A stretch of 64,000 bases of DNA from an uncultured Pseudomonadales bacterium (GTDB lineage: Bacteria > Pseudomonadota > Gammaproteobacteria > Pseudomonadales > Azotimanducaceae), in assembly GCA_943787425.1 (NCBI GenBank), contig CALSMJ010000001.1, positions 496,001-560,000 of the forward strand. The letters are read 5' to 3'. Of this stretch, positions 9,134 through 17,467 are shown piece by piece. The first letter of the stretch is position 1. Each line of letters starts with the position of its first letter. The notes beneath the pieces are model-generated. The model worked only from the letters and a program-made list of their open reading frames with translations, was not told the origin of the DNA and made no database searches. A program made the position numbers and the translations under genes.

Positions 9134-10034
9134 GATTCAAAAAATCAGTGATTGCGTGGTGCAACTCAGCATGATCCTCAGTGCCACGAAACCGCAATCG
9201 GTGCTGACAAACGGCGGCGAACACCGCTTGCACATCTTCTGGCCTCACAAAATCACGGCCCTGCAAAAACGCCCAGGCTCGGCTTGCCGCCATCAACGCA
9301 AGTCCGCCTCGCGGCGAGAGCCCCACCTCAAACAAAGCATCCACGCGGGACTGCCGAACCAGCCGCAACACATAATCTGCCATGGCGCTGGCAACTTTGA
9401 TTGCCCGAACCTCTGCTTGCCAGCCAAGCAATTGTTCGGGTGTGCACAAGGCCGCTTGGTCGAGCACCTTTTGCCGAGTCGATTCACTGGTTAACAAAAC
9501 GAGCTCCGCGTCCGCACTGGGATATCCCATCTGCACGGTCATTAAAAACCGATCCAACTGTGATTCTGGCAGCGGATAGGTCCCTGAGTGGTGCCGCGGA
9601 TTTTGGGTTGCGATGACAAAAAAAGGCGACGGCAGCGGATAGGTTAGGCCATCTTGACTCACCGCATTTTCTTCCATTGCCTCAAGCAGCGCACTTTGGG
9701 TCTTGGGCATGGCGCGATTAATCTCATCGGCGAGTAGAATCTGGCTGAATATGGGACCCGGGTGGAATTCAAACGCTTGATCACTTTGCCGATAAATCGA
9801 GCTGCCAGTAATATCGCTGGGCAGCACATCGACCGTAAACTGAACCCGGCGCTGATGCAGTCCGAGTACTCGACCCAGGGCCAGCGCGAGCGTGGTCTTT
9901 CCAGTGCCCGGCACATCTTCGATCAGCAGGTGTCCACCCGCCAGCAGGCTCGCTAGCGCCAGGCGCACTTCTCGGTGCTTACCTAAAATAATGCTATCGA
10001 GCCCCTCCAAAACGCTTTGTATCGGCTCATTCAT
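9114..10034 (-). CDS. MoxR-family AAA ATPase
   Basis: A 306-residue AAA+ protein of the MoxR class. Walker A is GTGKTT (about residues 40-46), Walker B is LLADEIN (about 100-106), and the sensor region FVIATQNP follows near residue 140. The C-terminal lid domain covers about 200-300. MoxR ATPases act as chaperone-like partners of VWA or DUF58 proteins, and here the DUF58 gene overlaps it. It starts only 15 bases after purF, so the module is probably co-transcribed with purF and the genes upstream. Confidence 0.9.
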   Translation of the reverse strand: MNEPIQSVLEGLDSIILGKHREVRLALASLLAGGHLLIEDVPGTGKTTLALALGRVLGLHQRRVQFTVDVLPSDITGSSIYRQSDQAFEFHPGPIFSQILLADEINRAMPKTQSALLEAMEENAVSQDGLTYPLPSPFFVIATQNPRHHSGTYPLPESQLDRFLMTVQMGYPSADAELVLLTSESTRQKVLDQAALCTPEQLLGWQAEVRAIKVASAMADYVLRLVRQSRVDALFEVGLSPRGGLALMAASRAWAFLQGRDFVRPEDVQAVFAAVCQHRLRFRGTEDHAELHHAITDFLNRVDVVA

Positions 10035-10049
10035 CGGATTCGATTCAAG

Positions 10050-11561
10050 TTAATGATAATTGTGTAACTCGCTGCTGTCCTTCGCGCCAATCACTCGCTG
10101 CCGTTTGGCTTGGTCATTTCGCTGCTGTTCAATGCGCTCAAGATAACGCGCATTAACCCCTTCCGTGACATATTCCCCATTAAAAACCGAGCAATCAAAG
10201 CCGTCGATTTTTTCATTGATCCCAGCCGCACAAGCCTGAAGATCCTCTAGGTCCTGATAAATTAACCAATCAACACCAATGTAGGCTTGAATCTCGGCTT
10301 CTGTTTGATCATGCGCCACGAATTCCGTTGGTGCAGGCATATCAATGCCGTAAACATTAGGATGCCGAACAGGCGGTGCAGCAGAGGCAAGATACACTTT
10401 CTGAGCACCCGCATCCCTGGCCATCTGAACGATCTGTCGAGAGGTCGTGCCTCGAACGATCGAGTCATCCACTAACAGCACATTCTTGCCTTTGAATTCT
10501 AATTCTATCGTGTTGAGTTTACGCCGAACTGATTTGTAGCGTTCTTCTTGACCGGGCATGATGAAGGTTCGCCCTATGTAGCGGTTTTTCACCAACCCCT
10601 CTCTGTATTTCACCCCCAACCGGTGCGCCATCGGCAATGCCGCTGTGCAGCTGGTATCGGGTATGGGGATCACAACATCGATATCGTGTTCAGGCCAGAG
10701 CCTTAAAATTTTGTCGGCTAGTTTCTCACCCATTTTTAATCGGGTTTTATATACGGATACCCCATCCATAATCGAGTCCGGTCGAGCCAAGTAAACGTGC
10801 TCAAAAATACACGGAGACCATCGCGTTTTGACTTCGGTCATCCGGCGATGCAACCGACCATTCGACTCAATATAAACCACTTCGCCGGGTGCAATATCCT
10901 CCATCAACTCAAACCCTAAAACGCTCAGCGCGACGCTTTCGGACGCTAACATGTAGTCATAACCCGACGGTGTTTTTCGTCGCCCTAAGACCAGCGGCCG
11001 AATGCCATTTGGATCTCTGAAGCCAACCAGCCCATAGCCCGTAATCAGACTGACCACCGCATAGGCGCCCACCGCACGATAATGAACCCGCTCAACGGCT
11101 TTAAAAACGTCTTCTGGCAAGACCCTTAAGCCGGCAATCCCTTGTAATTCATGCGCAAAAACATTGAGTAAGACTTCTGAGTCACTGCTGGTATTGATAT
11201 GACGCCGATCCGTTCGGAACAGCTCCTCGTTGAGTTCATTGGCATTGATTAAATTGCCGTTATGCGCCATGCAAATACCGAAGGGCGAGTTGACGTACAT
11301 CGGTTGTGCCTCGGCCGCACTCGAGGTCCCTGCCGTCGGATACCGCACATGTGCAAGGCCCATATTGCCCGCTAAAGATTCTAGATGCGATTGATTAAAG
11401 ACGTCTCGGACCAACCCATTCTCTTTCCGCAAGGTCAGCCGATCCCCTTCACAGGTCACAATTCCCGCGGCATCTTGCCCGCGATGCTGCAGCATCGAGA
11501 TGGCATCATAAAGATCAAAACTAACGGCCTTTTGTCCAACTAATCCGACGACGCCACACAT
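10050..11561 (-). CDS. purF: Amidophosphoribosyltransferase PurF
   Basis: PurF transfers glutamine amide nitrogen to PRPP, the first committed step of purine synthesis. The protein starts MCGVVG, so Cys2 is the N-terminal nucleophile exposed after Met removal, with no propeptide (E. coli type). QHRGQDAAGI follows in the glutaminase domain. The phosphoribosyltransferase domain holds the PRPP loop VLLVDDSIVRGTTS near residue 360. At 503 residues it matches the family. cvpA lies 4 bases upstream, as in E. coli, and moxR 15 bases downstream. Confidence 0.97.
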   Translation of the reverse strand: MCGVVGLVGQKAVSFDLYDAISMLQHRGQDAAGIVTCEGDRLTLRKENGLVRDVFNQSHLESLAGNMGLAHVRYPTAGTSSAAEAQPMYVNSPFGICMAHNGNLINANELNEELFRTDRRHINTSSDSEVLLNVFAHELQGIAGLRVLPEDVFKAVERVHYRAVGAYAVVSLITGYGLVGFRDPNGIRPLVLGRRKTPSGYDYMLASESVALSVLGFELMEDIAPGEVVYIESNGRLHRRMTEVKTRWSPCIFEHVYLARPDSIMDGVSVYKTRLKMGEKLADKILRLWPEHDIDVVIPIPDTSCTAALPMAHRLGVKYREGLVKNRYIGRTFIMPGQEERYKSVRRKLNTIELEFKGKNVLLVDDSIVRGTTSRQIVQMARDAGAQKVYLASAAPPVRHPNVYGIDMPAPTEFVAHDQTEAEIQAYIGVDWLIYQDLEDLQACAAGINEKIDGFDCSVFNGEYVTEGVNARYLERIEQQRNDQAKRQRVIGAKDSSELHNYH

Positions 11562-11565
11562 ATTG

Positions 11566-12081
11566 CTATCCCTTCGCTAGATTTCGGAGCAGCTGATCGG
11601 AGTGTTCTAACACCATCGGCTTTATGACGTTCAGCAAATCCAACACCAGAGGCACCAGACGTGACGCTTGCCACCACGGGTCTTGTGCGACCGGCGTTAA
11701 ATAATGCAACGCGGTCACCCCCAATAACACCACCAATGCGCCCCGTAAAAAGCCAAACACCATACCGAGCAATCTGTCGGTGACGCTCAGCCCGGAGACT
11801 CTGATCAGTTCGCTCAGGACCCGCGTCAGCAGTCCACAAACGATCAGAGTTCCGATAATCAAGATGCCATAGGCCAACAACGTGCGAGCCGAAGCCATGT
11901 CGACATAGGGTGATAACTCAATAGAAAGCGCCGGCGCGAACCAACGTGCAACGATTACCGCGAGTATCCAGCTGCCGAGCGCTAACGCCTCGCGAACGAA
12001 CCCGCGAAAGGCCGACAAGAGTGTCGACACCAATAGGATTGCCAGAATAACCCAATCAAGATTCGCCAAATCCAAGGTCAT
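11566..12081 (-). CDS. cvpA: CvpA family membrane protein
   Basis: This is the inner-membrane protein first linked to colicin V production; its molecular role is unclear. The 171 residues begin MTLDLANLDW and contain four hydrophobic helices within about residues 1-125, ending in a polar tail. I chose the ATG at 12081, which overlaps the dedD stop as ATGA. The frame is open 85 codons further upstream, but that part lies inside dedD and lacks CvpA character. It sits directly before purF, the standard arrangement. Confidence 0.93.
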   Translation of the reverse strand: MTLDLANLDWVILAILLVSTLLSAFRGFVREALALGSWILAVIVARWFAPALSIELSPYVDMASARTLLAYGILIIGTLIVCGLLTRVLSELIRVSGLSVTDRLLGMVFGFLRGALVVLLGVTALHYLTPVAQDPWWQASRLVPLVLDLLNVIKPMVLEHSDQLLRNLAKG

Positions 12082-12632
12082 CCCCCTATCTGATTCGAAT
12101 CGTCTTCGACTCGATAGCGAACAATCTGCACCGATAAATCCATTTCTGCCGAGAGTTGTTGTCCCACTTTCAGCAGTGAGTTTCGATCGAGGGAGGGGCC
12201 GACCAGCACTTGATAGAACAACCCTTCGTTGGTCAAGCTCCTGAGCACATAACTGCCATGCCCCAGCTGCCGAATGCTGGCCCTTAATTTCACCGCATTT
12301 TCCTGGTCTCGAAAACTCGCGACCTGAAGACTCCAACCGATGGGCAGACCGTTTTGGTCTAAGATCTGCCCCGGCTGATCGGCGTAATCGGTTTGATCTA
12401 GTTTGTCTAGGGGCAGTCTGGCAGCACTTTCGCGCGCTCTTGCTCGCATCTCAGCCTGGAGATCAATCACGGACACCCGCCGACCCTCACCAAAGGCGGG
12501 TCCTTTTGGAATTTCCGCAAGGTAAGCCTCTCGGGCTTGCTCCGAGCCGCTAAAGATCATAGGAATAAAAATCACAGCCAACGCCGTTAGAACCAGAATC
12601 CCGACCATGCGGTATTTGAGCTTTGTTTCCAA
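12078..12632 (-). CDS. dedD: SPOR domain protein, DedD-like
   Basis: A 184-residue bitopic protein. A short N-terminus METKLKYRM is followed by one membrane helix (about 9-27), a polar linker, and a C-terminal SPOR domain (about 105-180) with WSLQVASF and the FYQVLVGP strand. SPOR domains bind denuded glycan strands at the septum, so a role in cell constriction is likely, as for E. coli DedD. Its place between folC and cvpA is the conserved context. It begins 1 base after folC ends. Confidence 0.92.
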   Translation of the reverse strand: METKLKYRMVGILVLTALAVIFIPMIFSGSEQAREAYLAEIPKGPAFGEGRRVSVIDLQAEMRARARESAARLPLDKLDQTDYADQPGQILDQNGLPIGWSLQVASFRDQENAVKLRASIRQLGHGSYVLRSLTNEGLFYQVLVGPSLDRNSLLKVGQQLSAEMDLSVQIVRYRVEDDSNQIGG

Positions 12633-12633
12633 A

Positions 12634-13893
12634 TTACTGCAACCTAGCGCCGGATTGAAAGTCTAGATATTCTAAGGCTTCGCCCACCACAGGGAAAGAA
12701 CCGAAAACAACAATCGTATCAATACCAGCGGAAGACCGAATCGCATTTCCCAGTGCTTGTTGAACCGACACACTCGTTTCAGCCCGCGCTTGGTGGGACG
12801 CAGGTAAACACGAAAAAAGCTGCTCGGCGGGCAACGCGCGCGCCTCATTCACCTGAGTTAGATGCCAAAAGTGTACCAACGGACTGATGGCCGCAATGAT
12901 CGCTTGCGCATCTTTATCCGCGTACAAACCAAAGACCACCCGAATCCTCGAACAGCCCTTCCGAGACAGCTCGACTGCCAGCCTGACAACAGCCTGAGGA
13001 TTGTGGGCAACGTCTAAATACAGGCGTTGCTGCGCTAAATCGACCCGTGTGAGTCGACCGAGCAGCGAGAGATTGCACAACTGCGGCACACTACTTGGCT
13101 GCAACAAACCCAGCGCCGCCATGGCTTGCACCGCTGCTGCTAAGCTCCCGCTTGGCAAGCAAGTTTCAGCGCTTGGCAGGGTAAGTGATTGCCGCTCCTC
13201 AACCGCCATCCAAGACACCTCGCCATCCGCCCAATCAAACGCTCGACCGATTTGCATCACCCGGCAACCCAGGCGCGCGGCTTCGGCAAGAATGCTGTTA
13301 GGTGGTTCAGGATCCGCCAACACCAAAGTACCGTTACCTCTTAAGATCCCCGCTTTTTCAAAGCCGATGGCCTCTAGCGTATCTCCTAAGTAGCTTTGAT
13401 GGTCGAGCGCTATGGGTAAAATCACAGACAGGTCTGGATTTACCAGATTCATTGCATCTAATCGGCCGCCAAGGCCAATCTCAAGAATCGCCAAATCTAG
13501 ATCTGCTGCTTTAAACAAAAGCAGTGCAGCGAGACAGGCGAACTCAAAGTAACTTAAAGAAATATCGCCTCGTGCCGCTTCGATCTGCTCAAATGCCACG
13601 ATAATTTGAAGGTCCGTCGCTTCCGCGCCGTTGATTCGAATTCTCTCGTTGAATCGTCGAAGATGCGGGCTGGTCGTGACCCCGAAGGATATGCCGGCGC
13701 TCGTTGCAAGCGCCGCGAGGGCTTCGCAACAGGATCCTTTACCATTGGTCCCAGCAACGAGCACAACCTGCCGAGCGGGCTGGACCACGTCAAGCCGCAG
13801 CGCAACCTCTGAAACGCGATCGAGGGTTAGATCCCATGTGATGGGATGGAGCCCACCAATATAATCCAACCATTGCTCAAGCGTTTGACGCAT
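12634..13893 (-). CDS. folC: Bifunctional folylpolyglutamate/dihydrofolate synthase FolC
   Basis: FolC adds glutamate to dihydropteroate and then further glutamates to tetrahydrofolate. The 419 residues match the Mur-ligase-like family. The P-loop GTNGKGS lies at residues 48-54, followed by the ATP- and folate-binding SPHLRRFNERIRING region, DHQSYLGDT in the middle and LDVAHNP in the C-terminal domain. Its start overlaps the end of trpA by 17 bases, suggesting coupling. In Pseudomonas accD commonly lies between the trp genes and folC; it is absent here. Confidence 0.96.
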   Translation of the reverse strand: MRQTLEQWLDYIGGLHPITWDLTLDRVSEVALRLDVVQPARQVVLVAGTNGKGSCCEALAALATSAGISFGVTTSPHLRRFNERIRINGAEATDLQIIVAFEQIEAARGDISLSYFEFACLAALLLFKAADLDLAILEIGLGGRLDAMNLVNPDLSVILPIALDHQSYLGDTLEAIGFEKAGILRGNGTLVLADPEPPNSILAEAARLGCRVMQIGRAFDWADGEVSWMAVEERQSLTLPSAETCLPSGSLAAAVQAMAALGLLQPSSVPQLCNLSLLGRLTRVDLAQQRLYLDVAHNPQAVVRLAVELSRKGCSRIRVVFGLYADKDAQAIIAAISPLVHFWHLTQVNEARALPAEQLFSCLPASHQARAETSVSVQQALGNAIRSSAGIDTIVVFGSFPVVGEALEYLDFQSGARLQ

Positions 13894-14689
13894 TCAGGGC
13901 CGTCCGAATATCACGAACCAGCTCAATAACCGCTGATTTTAATGCTTGCGGCGATGCCTCAAATTCACCCATTAGGGTCACAATGGCCGAACCCACGACA
14001 ACGCCATCGGCAACTTCCGCAATGGGTGCGGCGGTTGCACCATCCTTAATCCCAAAACCTACAAACAACGGCAATGGCGTTTGGGCTTTCAAATGCGCAA
14101 CGCGCTCGCAAACGGCTGTGACATCCAGGCTGCCAGAACCCGTCGTGCCTTTCAGAGAGACATAATAAACAAATCCCCGGCTAGCCCGACAAACCAAACC
14201 CGCTCGAGCATCGGTCGTCGTGGGCGCGAGCAAGTAGATCGGGTCGATTGCCTTATCTTGAAGGGCAACCGCCAATGGCCCTGCCTCTTCTGGCGGCAGA
14301 TTGACCGTTATTAGACCATCAACACCGCTCAATTTTGCCTGTTGCGCAAAGGCTTCATACCCCATTGCTTCAATGGGATTTAAATAGCCCATCAACACCA
14401 CCGGCGTATTTGCGTCTTCAAGGCGAAACGCGGCAACCAGTTCTAACACCTTCGCGAGGGTCACCTGATGCACCAGTGCTCGCTCGTGTGCCAATTGAAT
14501 GACCGGCCCTTCTGCCTCAGGATCCGTAAACGGCACCCCGAGCTCTATAATATCGACCCCTTCGGCGACCAACGCGTGCATCAGATCGACCGTTTGGTCG
14601 GGATGCGGGTCCCCAGCAACAATGTAGGCAACCAAAGCCTTTTGACCTCGCGCCCGCACAGCATCAATCGTTGACGTTAATCGACCCAC
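13877..14689 (-). CDS. trpA: Tryptophan synthase alpha subunit
   Basis: TrpA cleaves indole-3-glycerol phosphate to indole and glyceraldehyde 3-phosphate, passing indole to TrpB. The 270-residue TIM barrel has catalytic Glu49 in IIELGVPF. The second catalytic position, Asp60 in Salmonella TrpA (DPLADGP), is Glu60 here (DPEAEGP), in ungapped alignment. The phosphate-binding loops near GFGIKDG (about 212) and VVGSAIV (about 234) are intact, so the enzyme is probably functional. It starts 9 bases after trpB. Confidence 0.96.
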   Translation of the reverse strand: MGRLTSTIDAVRARGQKALVAYIVAGDPHPDQTVDLMHALVAEGVDIIELGVPFTDPEAEGPVIQLAHERALVHQVTLAKVLELVAAFRLEDANTPVVLMGYLNPIEAMGYEAFAQQAKLSGVDGLITVNLPPEEAGPLAVALQDKAIDPIYLLAPTTTDARAGLVCRASRGFVYYVSLKGTTGSGSLDVTAVCERVAHLKAQTPLPLFVGFGIKDGATAAPIAEVADGVVVGSAIVTLMGEFEASPQALKSAVIELVRDIRTALNASNA

Positions 14690-14698
14690 AGAAACTCC

Positions 14699-15928
14699 TT
14701 AACCAATTGAAATGCCGTCAATTTTTGCCATAGTGGGAATATCTTTATCGCCCCGACCCGAAAGGTTAACAATAATATTTTGATCCTTTTTCAGTGTTGC
14801 TGCAAAATCCACTGCGTGCGCCAAGGCATGGCTACTTTCGAGTGCTGGCAGGATGCCTTCCAGAAGATTTAACTGTCTAAAAGCGCCAAGCGCCGCTTCA
14901 TCGGTCACCGCGACATATTCCGCGCGCTCAATGTCTTTCAACCAGGCGTGCTCCGGTCCAACACCTGGATAATCTAACCCCGCTGAAACAGAATGGGTTT
15001 CACTAATCAACCCGGCTTGATCCTGCATTAAATAGGTTCTATTGCCATGCAGTACGCCAACGATGCCGTCTGTTAGCGGCGCAGCGTGGCGCCCGGTCAT
15101 GATGCCATCACCCGCAGCCTCGACGCCAATCAAGCGCACTGTTTCATCCTCAAGAAACGGATAAAAAATCCCCATCGCGTTCGATCCACCCCCAACACAG
15201 GCCATCACCGCATCCGGCAGGCCGCCATGCTGTCGGGCAAACTGCGCCCGCGCCTCACGACCTATCACAGACTGCAGGTCCCGAACGATCATTGGGTAGG
15301 GGTGAGGTCCAGCCACAGTACCAATGATGTAATGGGTGTCATCCACATTGGTGACCCAATCCCGCATGGCTTCATTCAGCGCGTCTTTGAGTGTCCGAGA
15401 CCCCGATGTCACGGGCACCACTTCAGCACCCAATAGTTTCATTCGATAGACGTTTAGACTCTGCCTTTGGATATCCTCGCTGCCCATATAGACCGTACAT
15501 TTCAGTCCGAAACGCGCCGCAACCGTGGCAGAGGCAACCCCATGCTGGCCCGCTCCGGTTTCTGCAATAATTCTGGGTTTGCCCATATGCCGCGCGAGCA
15601 GGGCCTGGCCTATACAGTTATTTATTTTGTGCGCACCCGTGTGATTAAGGTCTTCTCTTTTTAACCATATCTTGGCGCCGCCGGCTTGCTGAGTCAGGCG
15701 CTCCGCCAAATACAAGGGCGAGGCTCGTCCAACATAATGCTCAAGGTCCGAACCCAATTCAGCAAGAAACTCAGGATCGGTTTTTAAACTGTCGTAGGCC
15801 AGCGTTAATTCATCAAGCGCCGCCATCAGGGTCTCTGAAACAAATCGACCGCCATAGGGCCCAAAGTGTCCCGATTGATCTGGGAAAGACGTTAGCATCT
15901 CATTCTTTCCAAGTTGTTTACTGACCAT
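14699..15928 (-). CDS. trpB: Tryptophan synthase beta subunit
   Basis: TrpB is the PLP enzyme joining indole and serine to make tryptophan. The 409 residues include HTGAHKINN with the PLP lysine at residue 101, the phosphate-binding GGGSNAMG loop, and the GRGDKD end motif. The ATG at 15928 has an AAAGGGA ribosome binding site 5 bases upstream; a second ATG ten codons later is possible. It lies between trpF and trpA in the same direction, and the three enzymes form the last steps of tryptophan synthesis. Confidence 0.97.
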   Translation of the reverse strand: MVSKQLGKNEMLTSFPDQSGHFGPYGGRFVSETLMAALDELTLAYDSLKTDPEFLAELGSDLEHYVGRASPLYLAERLTQQAGGAKIWLKREDLNHTGAHKINNCIGQALLARHMGKPRIIAETGAGQHGVASATVAARFGLKCTVYMGSEDIQRQSLNVYRMKLLGAEVVPVTSGSRTLKDALNEAMRDWVTNVDDTHYIIGTVAGPHPYPMIVRDLQSVIGREARAQFARQHGGLPDAVMACVGGGSNAMGIFYPFLEDETVRLIGVEAAGDGIMTGRHAAPLTDGIVGVLHGNRTYLMQDQAGLISETHSVSAGLDYPGVGPEHAWLKDIERAEYVAVTDEAALGAFRQLNLLEGILPALESSHALAHAVDFAATLKKDQNIIVNLSGRGDKDIPTMAKIDGISIG

Positions 15929-15971
15929 AGGGATCCCTTTTATTTTTCATCTTGGCGTGCTCTAAATCGCT

Positions 15972-16610
15972 TCACTTCATATCGTCCGCTGCTGCAACCG
16001 CAAGCATAAATTGTTGTATTCTTTCCGAGCTCTTAATGCCCGGTTGATCTTCTACGCCGCCGCTAACGTCAACAGCATAGGGCGCTGCCTGCTCGACGGC
16101 AGAACCCACATTCACCGGCGTTAACCCGCCAGCTAACACCATCGGCTGGGTTATCTCGGGAATTTCTCGCCAATTAAACGCCTGTCCAGTACCGCCGAAC
16201 CGTCCTGGCTCATAACTATCTAATAAGATGGCACTGGCGGACGGAAACGCCTCGGCAGCCTCGCGTGTCGCCTTTGTGCTGCGATGCCGCAGCGCCTTGA
16301 TGAATGGTACGTCAAACTGCCGGCAGTAGTTCTCATCTTCATCGCCATGAAATTGCAAAATATCAATGGCACAACTCGATAGACACGAACGAACCGTCTC
16401 TGGGGTGGCATTTACAAATAGACCCACCTTCACCAAAAACGGGGGGAGCTGTTGAATGATATCGCGGGCAGCCGCTGATGTGGTCGCTCTAGGGCTCTTA
16501 TCATAGAACACAAACCCAATCGCATCGACGCCCAGCGCCGCGGCCGCCATGGCATCATCGGCACGCGTGATGCCGCAAACTTTAACCCGGGTTTTCTGAT
16601 GAAGTGTCAT
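15972..16610 (-). CDS. trpF: Phosphoribosylanthranilate isomerase
   Basis: TrpF converts N-(5-phosphoribosyl)anthranilate to its 1-(carboxyphenylamino)-deoxyribulose phosphate. The 212-residue TIM barrel has the catalytic cysteine at residue 12 in KVCGITR and the catalytic aspartate in VDVSGGVE near residue 180. It follows truA by 44 bases and precedes trpB by 43. The truA-trpF link is conserved in Pseudomonas and relatives. Confidence 0.96.
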   Translation of the reverse strand: MTLHQKTRVKVCGITRADDAMAAAALGVDAIGFVFYDKSPRATTSAAARDIIQQLPPFLVKVGLFVNATPETVRSCLSSCAIDILQFHGDEDENYCRQFDVPFIKALRHRSTKATREAAEAFPSASAILLDSYEPGRFGGTGQAFNWREIPEITQPMVLAGGLTPVNVGSAVEQAAPYAVDVSGGVEDQPGIKSSERIQQFMLAVAAADDMK

Positions 16611-16654
16611 GCGTAACTTTGAGAATTTGGGCGGCGGAATTCTATCACAGAGTG

Positions 16655-17458
16655 CTAATCATTTGATTTCGGGCCCAATAATTGACTCGGAAATGTCCCT
16701 TTGGGAATTTTAAATCCCACCGGATAATCGACCTGGCAGAGATAAAGGCCGCTTGCGGCTGCCATCTTCCCTGCGAGCTGCCGATTGCGTTGTTTCAGTA
16801 ATCCATCAATCCAATCAACCTCTCGTACACCTGCGCCGACATCACACAATGAGCCAACGATATTCCGAACCATATGATGTAAAAAAGCATTGGCTTTGAT
16901 GTCGACAATCACAAGATCGCCCCGTCGGATGACCTCAACAAACTCAATACAGCGCCAAGGGGAATTCGCTTGACAATGGGCCGCGCGAAACGCACTGAAA
17001 TCGTGCTCGCCAACGAGCGCCTGCGCAGCCGACTGCATCGCGGCTTCCTGCAAAGGTCGATACTCTCTCGCCATCAGCGCATAGGCCAAAGCATGCCGCA
17101 GCGGCTGATTATATAAGATGAACTGATAGCGCCTGGCGGTTGCGGAATGTCGCGCATCAAAGGATTCGTCAACGGGACGCATCCAAGCCACACTAATATC
17201 GTCCGGTAATAAAGTATTGACCCCCTGAACCCAAGCCTTGTCCGGACGAGTCACCTCGGTATCAAAGTGGATCACTTGACCGGTGGCATGAACTCCGGAA
17301 TCTGTCCGACCAGCGCAAGCAATACGAATTGGGTGATCGGCGATCGACGATAGTGCGGTCTCAACCCGCTGCTGCACGGTGTCGACACCCAGCTGGCGCT
17401 GAAAGCCATGATAGCGTGTGCCTTGGTAGATCAAGCCAAGCGCAATTCGGGTCCCCAT
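16655..17458 (-). CDS. truA: tRNA pseudouridine(38-40) synthase TruA
   Basis: TruA makes pseudouridine at positions 38-40 in the anticodon arm of many tRNAs. The 267 residues match the family. The catalytic aspartate is Asp53 in AGRTDSGVHATGQ, and FLHHMVRNIVG appears near residue 200. It starts 9 bases after fimV ends, the usual fimV-truA-trpF order. Confidence 0.96.
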   Translation of the reverse strand: MGTRIALGLIYQGTRYHGFQRQLGVDTVQQRVETALSSIADHPIRIACAGRTDSGVHATGQVIHFDTEVTRPDKAWVQGVNTLLPDDISVAWMRPVDESFDARHSATARRYQFILYNQPLRHALAYALMAREYRPLQEAAMQSAAQALVGEHDFSAFRAAHCQANSPWRCIEFVEVIRRGDLVIVDIKANAFLHHMVRNIVGSLCDVGAGVREVDWIDGLLKQRNRQLAGKMAAASGLYLCQVDYPVGFKIPKGTFPSQLLGPKSND

Positions 17459-17467
17459 CGGTGCGAC

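Noticed and set aside
12082..12336. 85-codon N-terminal extension of CvpA
   Set aside because: It overlaps dedD in another frame, is not CvpA-like, and the ATGA overlap at 12081 gives a better start.
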